Below, one piece after another: positions 34,804 to 42,701 of a stretch of DNA of 64,000 bases. Position numbers and translations under genes: made by a program. The stretch covers positions 868,001-932,000 of the forward strand of contig NZ_AP026763.1 of assembly GCF_026000435.1 (NCBI RefSeq), written 5' to 3'. How positions within the stretch are numbered: the first letter of the stretch is position 1; the number at the start of each line of letters is the position of its first letter. A model generated the notes under the pieces. The model had not been told where the DNA came from and did not search any database. It worked only from the letters and a program-made list of their open reading frames with translations. Origin of the DNA: Vibrio sp. STUT-A11 (GTDB lineage Bacteria; Pseudomonadota; Gammaproteobacteria; Enterobacterales; Vibrionaceae).

Positions 34804-35334
34804 TTACTTCTCTGGAATCGAGAGAAGGACGAGCAGCGCACCGTCACCCCCAAACTCTAAAGGCGCTTGGTGAAAGGCCATCACATCAGGGTGTTGAGCC
34901 AGCCATAGTGGCGTTTTTTGCTTGAGGATATGCTTGCCAATCCCGTGCTGAACGCAAGCACAGTGAATTTCGTTCTTTACGCAGTACGCGATCATCGCGC
35001 CTAATTCGCGCTTTGCTTCCTGCTGAGTCATACCATGCATGTCGAGGAATACGTCGGGCACATACACTCCACGACGTAGACGCTTTACTTCATAAGTGGA
35101 AACGTCATCTCGTGCGTAGCGAGTTGGTCCTTCTTCATTGAGAAGAGGGACAAACTCATCAGAAAAGTAAAATTCAGAATCACTTGCTTCGCGGTTTGAG
35201 CGCTTGATTTCTTTTTGCTTAGTATTTTTTTTTGGTTGCTGGATTATGGTATCCTGTCGCAACTTTTTTACGCCCTGTACTGCTTCCTGAAACAAGGCGA
35301 AATCGTCATCGTGTTCGGTGTCTTTTTTGCTCAT
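34804..35334 (-). CDS. smrB: Smr-domain endonuclease SmrB
   Basis: Ribosome-rescue nuclease that cleaves mRNA between collided ribosomes. I chose ATG 35334 (MSKKDTEHDDDF), the usual Vibrio start; the 20 codons upstream are unlike the family. The C-terminal Smr domain shows FLDMHGMTQQEAKREL and the catalytic loop VQHGIGKHILK. The divergent gene prmB starts 63 bases away, so the two share a promoter region. Confidence 0.93.
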   Translation of the reverse strand: MSKKDTEHDDDFALFQEAVQGVKKLRQDTIIQQPKKNTKQKEIKRSNREASDSEFYFSDEFVPLLNEEGPTRYARDDVSTYEVKRLRRGVYVPDVFLDMHGMTQQEAKRELGAMIAYCVKNEIHCACVQHGIGKHILKQKTPLWLAQHPDVMAFHQAPLEFGGDGALLVLLSIPEK

Positions 35335-35396
35335 TAGGTAAACAAATTCATTAATAAATGTTATTAGCAGTATTGTAGCGCTTTTCGGAGGCAATT

Positions 35397-36329
35397 TTGG
35401 ATAAGATTTTTGTAGAAGAAGCGGTATCTGAGCTACATACCCTTCAAGATATGATTCGTTGGACGGTAAGCCGCTTTAATGCTGCGAACCTGTTTTACGG
35501 TCACGGTACTGATAACGCGTGGGATGAAGCTGTGCAGCTTATCCTGCCAACGTTATACTTGCCGATCGATGTGCCTCCACACGTATTGAATTCTCGCCTG
35601 ACAACCAGCGAGCGCATGCGTATTGTTGAGCGTGTAGTAAAGCGTATCAACGATCGTACACCTACCGCGTACCTGACCAACAAAGCGTGGTTCTGTGGTC
35701 TTGAGTTCTTCGTGGATGAGCGTGTACTTGTGCCGCGTTCTCCAATCGGTGAGCTGATCCAAGCAGAATTCCAACCTTGGTTAGTGGAAGAGCCAGTTCG
35801 TATCATGGACATGTGTACGGGTAGTGGTTGTATTGCGATTGCTTGTGCGCACGCGTTCCCAGAAGCTGAAGTTGATGCTATCGATATCTCGACGGACGCA
35901 CTGCAAGTGGCTGAACAAAACGTTCAGGATCACGGTATGGAACAGCAAGTGTTCCCAATCCGTTCGGATCTATTCCGTGACTTGCCGAAAGAGAAGTACA
36001 ACCTGATCGTGTCGAACCCGCCGTACGTGGACGAAGAAGACATGAACAGCCTGCCAGACGAGTTCACGCATGAGCCGGAGCTTGGCCTAGCTGCGGGTAC
36101 GGATGGTCTGAAATTGGTTCGTCGTATTCTGGCTAATGCACCTGACTATCTAACGGATAACGGCATCCTGATTTGTGAAGTGGGTAACTCTATGATTCAT
36201 ATGATGGATCAATACCCACAGATTCCATTTACCTGGATTGAATTTGAAAATGGCGGCCACGGTGTATTCATGTTGACTCGTGATCAACTAGTGGAATGTG
36301 CAGAAGAGTTCAAACTGTACAAAGACTAA
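35397..36329 (+). CDS. prmB: Ribosomal protein L3 glutamine methyltransferase PrmB
   Basis: Methylates the side-chain amide of a conserved glutamine of ribosomal protein L3, using SAM. The start is TTG 35397, five bases after GGAGG; no usable ATG is nearby. The SAM-binding loop DMCTGSGCIAIA is near residue 138 and the catalytic NPPY near 207. 310 aa is the normal length. It is followed by a terminator and then aroC, as in other gamma-proteobacteria. Confidence 0.95.
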   Translation: MDKIFVEEAVSELHTLQDMIRWTVSRFNAANLFYGHGTDNAWDEAVQLILPTLYLPIDVPPHVLNSRLTTSERMRIVERVVKRINDRTPTAYLTNKAWFCGLEFFVDERVLVPRSPIGELIQAEFQPWLVEEPVRIMDMCTGSGCIAIACAHAFPEAEVDAIDISTDALQVAEQNVQDHGMEQQVFPIRSDLFRDLPKEKYNLIVSNPPYVDEEDMNSLPDEFTHEPELGLAAGTDGLKLVRRILANAPDYLTDNGILICEVGNSMIHMMDQYPQIPFTWIEFENGGHGVFMLTRDQLVECAEEFKLYKD

Positions 36330-36350
36330 TAGTCATACCCATCATTTTCT

Positions 36351-36384
36351 AAAACACCGAGCTTAGTGCTCGGTGTTTTTTTAT
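36351..36384 (+). terminator. Terminator after prmB
   Basis: AAACACCGAGC-TTAG-TGCTCGGTGTTT stem followed by T7, 22 bases past the prmB stop. Confidence 0.92.
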
Positions 36385-36445
36385 GCGCAATTCATCAAGA
36401 TTAAGTGAATATTTACTCTTTACATCAAAACGTAATAGAGCCACT

Positions 36446-36520
36446 ATGAATCCACGAAGAATTGATAAGCAGTTGCGCCTCGATTTGAGAAGGCGTGGCG
36501 ACAATAACTTGAGGAAGTAA
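36446..36520 (+). CDS. Possible 24-aa basic peptide overlapping the aroC start
   Basis: The frame ATG 36446 to TAA 36518-36520 encodes a 24-residue peptide with eight Arg and two Lys (MNPRRIDKQLRLDLRRRG...). Its stop overlaps the aroC start as TAATG, and the aroC ribosome site is its penultimate codons. That arrangement would couple translation of the two. Its own ribosome site is weak, so it may be a leader peptide or chance. Confidence 0.3.
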   Translation: MNPRRIDKQLRLDLRRRGDNNLRK

Positions 36521-37605
36521 TGGCAGGAAACAGTATCGGACAACATTTCCGAGTGACGACATTCGGGGAAAGTCACGGTATCGCACTGGGATGTATCGTA
36601 GACGGGTGCCCGCCGGGGTTAGAAATTACAGAAGCAGATCTGCAAGTCGATCTGGACCGTCGTCGTCCTGGCACATCACGTTACACTACGCAGCGTCGTG
36701 AGCCGGATGAAGTAAAAATTCTTTCTGGCGTGTTTGAAGGTAAAACAACAGGTACATCAATTGGTCTGTTGATTGAGAACACCGATCAACGCTCGAAAGA
36801 TTACTCTGAGATTAAAGATAAGTTCCGTCCGGGACACGCAGATTACACTTACCATCAGAAATATGGCATTCGCGATTATCGTGGTGGCGGCCGTTCGTCA
36901 GCTCGTGAAACGGCAATGCGTGTTGCGGCAGGTGCGATTGCGAAAAAATACCTGAAGGACGAATTCGGCGTAGAAATCCGCGCTTACCTATCACAAATGG
37001 GTGATGTGTCTATCGATAAAGTGGATTGGGATGAAATTGAAAACAACGCATTCTTCTGTCCTGATGTTGATAAAGTCGAAGCGTTTGACCAGCTTATCCG
37101 TGACCTGAAAAAAGAAGGCGACTCAATTGGTGCGAAGATTCAGGTTGTGGCAACCAATGTGCCTGTTGGTCTTGGTGAGCCAGTCTTTGATCGTTTAGAT
37201 GCAGATATCGCGCATGCGCTGATGAGCATCAACGCGGTGAAAGGTGTTGAAGTAGGTGATGGTTTTGATGTCGTGAACCAACGCGGCAGCCAGCACCGTG
37301 ATACGCTTTCTCCACAAGGTTTTGGCAGTAACCATGCTGGCGGTATTCTTGGTGGTATTTCTACTGGCCAGGATATTGTGGCAAATATTGCGCTTAAGCC
37401 AACCTCAAGCATCACGGTTCCGGGTGACACGATCACCAAAGAAGGTGAGCCAACTCAGTTGATCACTAAAGGTCGTCATGACCCATGTGTTGGCATCCGC
37501 GCGGTACCTATTGCTGAAGCAATGCTGGCGATTGTTGTGATGGATCACTTGCTTCGTCACCGTGGTCAGAACTATGGTGTGACGACAGAGACGCCAAAGA
37601 TTTAA
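36520..37605 (+). CDS. aroC: Chorismate synthase AroC
   Basis: Last enzyme of the shikimate pathway: converts EPSP to chorismate with reduced FMN. The family signatures GESHGIALGCIVDGCPPG (residues 14-31) and RGGGRSSARETA (near 125) are intact, and GSNHAGGILGGISTG is near 270. 361 aa is normal. GAGGAAG lies 6 bases before the ATG, inside a small upstream frame that overlaps by TAATG. Confidence 0.97.
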   Translation: MAGNSIGQHFRVTTFGESHGIALGCIVDGCPPGLEITEADLQVDLDRRRPGTSRYTTQRREPDEVKILSGVFEGKTTGTSIGLLIENTDQRSKDYSEIKDKFRPGHADYTYHQKYGIRDYRGGGRSSARETAMRVAAGAIAKKYLKDEFGVEIRAYLSQMGDVSIDKVDWDEIENNAFFCPDVDKVEAFDQLIRDLKKEGDSIGAKIQVVATNVPVGLGEPVFDRLDADIAHALMSINAVKGVEVGDGFDVVNQRGSQHRDTLSPQGFGSNHAGGILGGISTGQDIVANIALKPTSSITVPGDTITKEGEPTQLITKGRHDPCVGIRAVPIAEAMLAIVVMDHLLRHRGQNYGVTTETPKI

Positions 37606-37614
37606 GAGCTCTGT

Positions 37615-37747
37615 GTCATTCCAGCGAGCCTTAGCGAGACTAGGAATCTAATTTCAGCGCGATGAAAAGAGAAATAAATACCTCTGGCAACAGAGTGCTC
37701 GGACAATAGATCCTGAATCACGCTCCTTCGTCGCTGTTCAGGATGAC
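37615..37747. repeat. Double-hairpin dispersed repeat element
   Basis: Starts with GTCATTCC and ends with CAGGATGAC. Inside are two adjacent inverted repeats: ATTCC...GGAAT (37617-37650) and ATCCTGAA...TTCAGGAT (near 37708-37744). It starts 10 bases after the aroC stop. The form, with terminal GTCATTCC/GGATGAC and paired hairpins, resembles dispersed intergenic repeats common in Vibrio and other bacteria. Confidence 0.6.
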
Positions 37748-37756
37748 TGAATATAA

Positions 37757-37788
37757 AAATATGCCACTCACTGAATAGCGGGTGGCAT
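37757..37788 (-). terminator. Terminator of the TRIC-family gene
   Basis: ATGCCACTC...GGGTGGCAT stem; on the minus strand it is followed by ATTTTTAT. It lies 41 bases past the stop of the membrane protein gene. Confidence 0.7.
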
Positions 37789-37828
37789 AACTTTATCAGG
37801 CAATTTTTTTTGATTTAGTAGGTTCTGC

Positions 37829-38461
37829 TTAGTGCAGTGAGCTTTCGGTTTCCAGATGGAAAGATGGCAAACGCCATTTAAATCGAACCGCTGCCATGCG
37901 TAACACATAACCAACCACCAGCGTCATGATAGTGGCCGTGACGTCCGGCACATTAAATTCTAATAATGCTAGGTACAGTCCTGAGGCAATTAAGGCTACG
38001 GATGCGTAGAGCTCTTGGTGCAGTACTAACGGAGGCTGACGACAAATCAGGTCACGAAGTAGTCCGCCAAATACGCCAGTCACTAATGCAGATACCATAC
38101 AGATACCAGGGTGAAGCCCCATATCCAGCGCGATTTTAGTGCCGATAATACTAAAGACGATCAAGCCTAACGCATCGAGACGAATAAACAGACCTTTTAA
38201 TTTGATCACCCACTTCGCTAGCCCTGTTGTTAAGATCCCAGCAAGACACGTGATGGCAAGAAACTCTGGGTTCTTTACCCAGCCGAGAGGATAGTGCCCC
38301 AACAAGATGTCACGGACGGTGCCGCCACCGATGGCAGTGGCACTCGCGACCAACATAACTCCAAACCAATCCATTTTTCTTCGTCCGGCACTTAACGCAC
38401 CAGTCATGGCTTCAGCCGTGATACCAATGACATACAACACACTTAGCAGCATAAGGGACAC
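37829..38461 (-). CDS. TRIC-like (UPF0126/YadS family) membrane protein
   Basis: Integral membrane protein of 210 aa with about seven helices in two similar halves. Each half carries the family glycine motif (GGGTVRDILLG near residue 45 and GVFGGLLRDLICRQPP near 130). The family is related to TRIC cation channels; the E. coli member is YadS, whose substrate is not settled. ATG 38452 is an alternative start three codons inside. Confidence 0.88.
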   Translation of the reverse strand: MSLMLLSVLYVIGITAEAMTGALSAGRRKMDWFGVMLVASATAIGGGTVRDILLGHYPLGWVKNPEFLAITCLAGILTTGLAKWVIKLKGLFIRLDALGLIVFSIIGTKIALDMGLHPGICMVSALVTGVFGGLLRDLICRQPPLVLHQELYASVALIASGLYLALLEFNVPDVTATIMTLVVGYVLRMAAVRFKWRLPSFHLETESSLH

Positions 38462-38683
38462 TCACCATCAAATACAACCAGGCTTGAAGCGATGGGAAAG
38501 TGCCTCAAACCTATCAATACGCTCTAGTCATCTGAGAGCATAAAATATTGCGAGAGTGTAGTGGGAAATGTGATCTGTGACGAATGAGAAATTGTATCGA
38601 GAAGTAAGGTTTCAGATTAATCCAGCTAATAACCAAACCTGTTGTGTGGCTTTACGAGCTGGACAAAAACAGCGACAATACTC

Positions 38684-38845
38684 ATACCAATTCCAGTAAT
38701 TATCTCACCATTCTTGCTGGTTAAAATCGCTGATAGCTGCGTTAGAATTTTTATAATTAGAACCACTAGTTACCGCAAATTCTTCCTGGCTCTAAGCGAT
38801 TTTTCCTGCGCAATCTTCTGATGATTAATTCACTGGCATTGGTAT
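38684..38845. repeat. MITE-like element with terminal inverted repeats
   Basis: ATACCAATTCCAGT-AATTA at the left matches the reverse complement of the right end (ATACCAATGCCAGTGAATTA) with few mismatches, over 162 bases with no coding capacity. An inner pair AAAATCGCT/AGCGATTTT extends the symmetry. It ends 29 bases before the epmC start. The remaining ~220 bases of the 413-base gap, upstream of the element, show nothing recognisable. Confidence 0.7.
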
Positions 38846-38874
38846 AGCGCATGTTAATTTGAAGTATATAATCG

Positions 38875-39408
38875 ATGATGACCCACGACTATCAAGACCT
38901 TATCACCCTATTTAACGACACATTCCTAGAACCTTTTAACACCAAACTAGAGCTGGGTGGAGATGAACCTATCTACCTTCCTGCTGATGAAGAGCAACCT
39001 CACCACCGGATTATTTTTGCTCGTGGTTTCTATGCGTCTGCACTTCATGAAATCTCGCATTGGTGTGTAGCTGGCCCTGAGCGTCGTTTGTTGGAGGATT
39101 TTGGGTATTGGTACCAGCCGGATGGCCGAACTGCAGAGGTACAGGCTGAGTTTGAGAAAGTAGAAGTTCGCCCTCAGGCATACGAGTGGATACTGTCTAA
39201 AAGTGCTGGCTTCCCTTTTACTGTCAGTTGTGACAATCTACACGGCGATTTTGAACCAGATAGGCTTGCTTTTATGCGTAAAGTGCATAACGAAGTGTTA
39301 GCTATTCTGGAGGCAGGATTACCACAACGAGTGAAAATGCTGTCTGAAGCGCTACGCTCTTTTTACCAAACTAAGCCGCTGGAAGCGTCTGACTTTATCG
39401 TTAAATAA
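38875..39408 (+). CDS. epmC: Elongation factor P hydroxylase EpmC
   Basis: Hydroxylates the lysylated lysine of elongation factor P, the last step of its modification. The protein (177 aa) belongs to the YfcM family, with the probable metal-binding HEISHW motif near residues 58-63 and the conserved EDFGYWYQPDGR that follows. ATG 38878 directly after is an alternative start. It lies just downstream of a MITE-like repeat and 15 bases before yfcL. Confidence 0.92.
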   Translation: MMTHDYQDLITLFNDTFLEPFNTKLELGGDEPIYLPADEEQPHHRIIFARGFYASALHEISHWCVAGPERRLLEDFGYWYQPDGRTAEVQAEFEKVEVRPQAYEWILSKSAGFPFTVSCDNLHGDFEPDRLAFMRKVHNEVLAILEAGLPQRVKMLSEALRSFYQTKPLEASDFIVK

Positions 39409-39423
39409 CCTCAGAGATACTCC

Positions 39424-39687
39424 ATGATTATTGAATTTGAAGAAAAACTACTGGAACTGATTGATGCTCGAATTGAAACAGCATCAGATGACGAGCTGTT
39501 TGCTGGTGGTTATCTGCGTGGTCACATCTCTTTATCTGCTGCATCGTGTGAAGACGAAGGCATCAATGATATTGAAGAGCTGAAAGCTCGCATCGCCAAC
39601 AGTTTAGATGAAGCTCGTACAGAGCTAAGTCCATCCGATCGCATTATTGTTAGCGATCTGTGGCAAGAGCTACAGGCTCAAGCTTAA
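39424..39687 (+). CDS. yfcL: YfcL family protein
   Basis: Small acidic protein of 87 aa (YfcL family) that usually accompanies epmC/yfcM. It is mostly helical and begins MIIEFEEKLLELID; a GYLRGHISLSAA segment is the most conserved part. No catalytic motif is visible and the function is not known to me. It lies 15 bases after epmC and is probably co-transcribed. Confidence 0.85.
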   Translation: MIIEFEEKLLELIDARIETASDDELFAGGYLRGHISLSAASCEDEGINDIEELKARIANSLDEARTELSPSDRIIVSDLWQELQAQA

Positions 39688-39834
39688 TTATTCCTACCCC
39701 ATTTCTAATTGTTCCGAAGTAGGCTTGCGTACTACTTCGAAAAATTTGAATCTCTCCGTAAAATTTTTGTGGTTGTTGGCAAACTGTTTAACTTTTATTC
39801 TGATGGCATAAAGAGTGAACAAAAGGATACAACC

Positions 39835-40359
39835 ATGAAAATTGTCGCATTTGCTGCTTCTACCAGCTCAACATCTATCAACAAAGTACTTGCTACTTAC
39901 GCAGCCAATCAAGTTGAAGGCGCGCAAGTGAACGTATTGGACCTAAACAACTATCAAGTTCCAATGTTTAGCGAAGATACAGAGAAAGAGATCGGCCAGA
40001 CAGAGGGCGCGATTGCCTTCTTAAGAGATCTAGAACAAGCGGATGCAATCGTGGTTTCTTTTGCTGAACACAACGGTTCTTACGCTGCTGCGTACAAAAA
40101 CCTGTTTGACTGGGCGACGCGTATTGAACGTAATGTATTCCAAAACAAGCCAGTGGTTTATCTAGCTACATCTCCAGGCCCTGGTGGGGCACAAAGCGTA
40201 TTGGCAGCGGCAACTGGTTCTGCTCAGTTCTTTGGTGCAGATGTAAAGGCGTCTGTGTCAGTGCCAAACTTCTACGAGAATTTTGATGTAGAAACGGGTG
40301 CAAGCCTAAATGCAGACATCGCTGAGCAAGTACAACAAGCAGTTGCTCAATTGGCATAA
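39835..40359 (+). CDS. NADPH-dependent FMN reductase-like flavoprotein
   Basis: Flavodoxin-fold oxidoreductase of 174 aa. I chose ATG 39835 (MKIVAFAASTSSTS), which has a good AAGGAT ribosome site; the 42 codons upstream are AT-rich and not conserved-looking. The FMN phosphate loop AASTSSTSINK and the EHNGSYAAAYKNLFDW segment are typical of the NADPH-dependent FMN/azoreductase family. The physiological acceptor cannot be deduced. Confidence 0.88.
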   Translation: MKIVAFAASTSSTSINKVLATYAANQVEGAQVNVLDLNNYQVPMFSEDTEKEIGQTEGAIAFLRDLEQADAIVVSFAEHNGSYAAAYKNLFDWATRIERNVFQNKPVVYLATSPGPGGAQSVLAAATGSAQFFGADVKASVSVPNFYENFDVETGASLNADIAEQVQQAVAQLA

Positions 40360-40421
40360 AGCCGCCTAGATTTCTTGCTACGATTGTTAGTCATTTTTTG
40401 TAATGAAACAGGGGGTTAGTG

Positions 40422-40534
40422 AGTGGTACAGGCCCCCCACTGTTCTCGAAACCCTGTCCTTCCTTCGAGATAAAGCGTGGTTATGTAGCAAGTCTCCCAA
40501 CTTCGTTAGTAAGAGATTCCCGGCCACGCTTTTT
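40422..40534. terminator. Cluster of stem-loops between the flavin reductase and mnmC
   Basis: Three inverted repeats follow each other: AGTGG/CCACT (40422-40441), TCTCGAA/TTCGAGA (40444-40470) and AAAGCGTGG/CCACGCTTT (40472-40532) ending in T. The last is terminator-like but with a 43-base loop. They separate two convergent genes and could also be a small structured RNA. Confidence 0.45.
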
Positions 40535-40553
40535 CGTCACTACCTTCACTTGC

Positions 40554-42572
40554 CTAAAGTTCAGTAATCGCTTTGCCTTTGCGTAGTTTCCGCACCCACA
40601 TCCGACTTGGATGCAATTCAGCTAACACTTCTACAGGCAGTGGCAGAGGGTCACCACAAATTTGTGAAGCCAGCAATTCCGCCATCAGTGGCGCAGAACT
40701 CAATCCGCGAGAACCCAGCCCTAAAAAGCAAAACAGGTTAGGGAACTGGTGAATCGCTTCGACTTCCTCTTCCTTCTTACCTTGCAAGTCAGCGTACTGC
40801 TTTTTAATCGCCTCAAAATCACTTACATTACCAATAAATGGCAGGTGGTCGCGACTCACACAGCGAATCCCCTGGCGTGATAAGTTGCCCGTTGTGTCGA
40901 CTTCATGTACCCACGCCTGATTGGGTATGCATTTGATGAGTTTGTCTGCGTTGTCTTGTTGCGCTTGCGGATCAAACTCGCAATCTAAGTGGCTGCGATC
41001 GTAACTCGCGCCAATACACAGATGTTGATTGTTTGGGTTTACTGGCGTCATGTAGCCATCGTAGCAAAGTACCGTTTTCAGCTTAGATAACGTTTCTGTT
41101 GCTGGTGCGTGGCTCACCTGACCTTTCACTTGTCCCATTGGCAGGTCGGCGGTTTGGCGCAAAGTTTGGAACTCATGACCATTGGCAATCACGACTGTCG
41201 AGTGCTCAAAGTTTTGACCATTCGATGTTAGTGCCCAGCTTTGATTTTCTTCATTCCAGGTGAGCGCGTCGATTTTGTGTTCAAACTTGGCTTCGAAATT
41301 GTCATTTTTTTCAAGCTGAGCGATCAGCCCACGAGTTAACTCAGCAGGACAAAGCCAACCGCCCAAAGGGTAGTTCACTGAAGGCATATCGATAGGTAAG
41401 CCGATAGCTTCAGCCGTTTCTTGTGCTGAAAGCTTCTGGATGAGTTTGGGGGTGAAGTTGCCTTCTAAAATTCTTTCTAACTTGGCCGTGGATTTTTCAT
41501 CCCACATTAGTTGGGTTACGCCACACCAGTCATGGTCAAAACTTATCTCTTCCGCCGCTTGCTCGACAAACTGACGCGCAAATAGAAATGCCGGAGCAAA
41601 CACACGCGATACGCCGGTATGTGGACCATTAAGTAGTGGATAAACGGCGCCTTGGCGGTTGCCTGATGCCCCTTCTGCTGGTCGAGCATCTTTGCAATAC
41701 AGTGTGACGTTTTGACCACGTCGACTCAGCGTTTTTGCTAGGGCTGCGCTGGCTATACCGCCACCAACGATGGCGATTGAATCAGGCTTGCTTGCCGCCG
41801 TTCTGTTAAACCATGGCAAGTGATTTGAGTGCATTTGTCGCTGTTCCATTGAGCCAGCAATCATTTCCCGCTTGGTACCAAAACCTTTTACTTTCGTCAT
41901 ATTAAAGCCAGCTTCGATCAAGCCGCGACGTACAAAACCCGCTGCAGTAAATGTCGCGACAGTGCAATCTTGCTTAGCCAGTTTTGCCATGCCGTTGAAT
42001 AAATTCTGATTCCACATCTCTGGATTTTTACTTGGTGCAAAACCGTCAAGGAACCAGGCATCAACTAAGCCTGCTTCACCGTAAGGTACTTGTGGCATGC
42101 AGTCTTTGATGTCACCAAACCAAAGGTCGAGGGTGATTGCGCCATCTTCTAATACGATTCGGTGGCACTCTGGTACGGTGGCGGGGTAGTGCTTTTGCAG
42201 CTTCTCTGCGTACTCCGCCAGCTCTGGCCACGCTTGATGGGCTTTTTTAAGATCAGCCCGGCTGAGAGGATATTTTTCAAAGCTGACAAAATGCAGCTCT
42301 TTTAATGTCGCATCAGGATTTTCACGACGGAATTCATTAAACCACTGCCATACCGCCAGGAAGTTTAATCCAGTGCCAAATCCGGTTTCACCGATAATAA
42401 AGCGCCTTTGGTCAAATTCCTGCCATCTTTCTGGGAGATGATTTTTTTTGAGGAAAACGTAGCGTGTCTCTTCAAGACCGTTTACGTTAGAGAAGTAAAC
42501 ATCATCAAATTGGTCAGAAACAGGCGTACCAGATTCGTTCCAACCCAGTTCTGCGTTTTTTATTGAAGTCAT
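40554..42572 (-). CDS. mnmC: Bifunctional tRNA wobble-uridine enzyme MnmC
   Basis: Completes 5-methylaminomethyl-2-thiouridine in tRNA: the FAD domain removes the carboxymethyl group and the SAM domain then methylates. I chose ATG 42572 (MTSIKNAELGWNESG), which matches the family N-terminus; the 24 codons upstream do not. The N-terminal methyltransferase has GETGFGTGLNFLA near residue 62; the FAD oxidoreductase begins at IAIVGGGIASAALA near residue 267. 672 aa is normal. fabB is divergent. Confidence 0.95.
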   Translation of the reverse strand: MTSIKNAELGWNESGTPVSDQFDDVYFSNVNGLEETRYVFLKKNHLPERWQEFDQRRFIIGETGFGTGLNFLAVWQWFNEFRRENPDATLKELHFVSFEKYPLSRADLKKAHQAWPELAEYAEKLQKHYPATVPECHRIVLEDGAITLDLWFGDIKDCMPQVPYGEAGLVDAWFLDGFAPSKNPEMWNQNLFNGMAKLAKQDCTVATFTAAGFVRRGLIEAGFNMTKVKGFGTKREMIAGSMEQRQMHSNHLPWFNRTAASKPDSIAIVGGGIASAALAKTLSRRGQNVTLYCKDARPAEGASGNRQGAVYPLLNGPHTGVSRVFAPAFLFARQFVEQAAEEISFDHDWCGVTQLMWDEKSTAKLERILEGNFTPKLIQKLSAQETAEAIGLPIDMPSVNYPLGGWLCPAELTRGLIAQLEKNDNFEAKFEHKIDALTWNEENQSWALTSNGQNFEHSTVVIANGHEFQTLRQTADLPMGQVKGQVSHAPATETLSKLKTVLCYDGYMTPVNPNNQHLCIGASYDRSHLDCEFDPQAQQDNADKLIKCIPNQAWVHEVDTTGNLSRQGIRCVSRDHLPFIGNVSDFEAIKKQYADLQGKKEEEVEAIHQFPNLFCFLGLGSRGLSSAPLMAELLASQICGDPLPLPVEVLAELHPSRMWVRKLRKGKAITEL

Positions 42573-42632
42573 ATTGATTGTAATTTTGTGATTTGGCGCG
42601 GTAACAATAGGACGATTGTACGAATTTATAGG

Positions 42633-42655
42633 AAAGCTGACCACTTTTGTTGACT
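42633..42655 (+). promoter_or_regulatory. Possible FadR activator site and -35 of fabB
   Basis: The sequence AAAGCTGACCACTTTTG (42633-42649) read on the other strand contains GTGGTCAGCTTT, a partial match to the FadR consensus. It sits directly before TTGACT (42650-42655), the likely -35 of fabB. FadR activates fabB from the -40 position in E. coli, so the geometry fits although the match is moderate. Confidence 0.4.
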
Positions 42656-42701
42656 ATCTTAGTTATTATCTAGCAGATTTTTGAATTATAGGAATGTCAT
42701 A

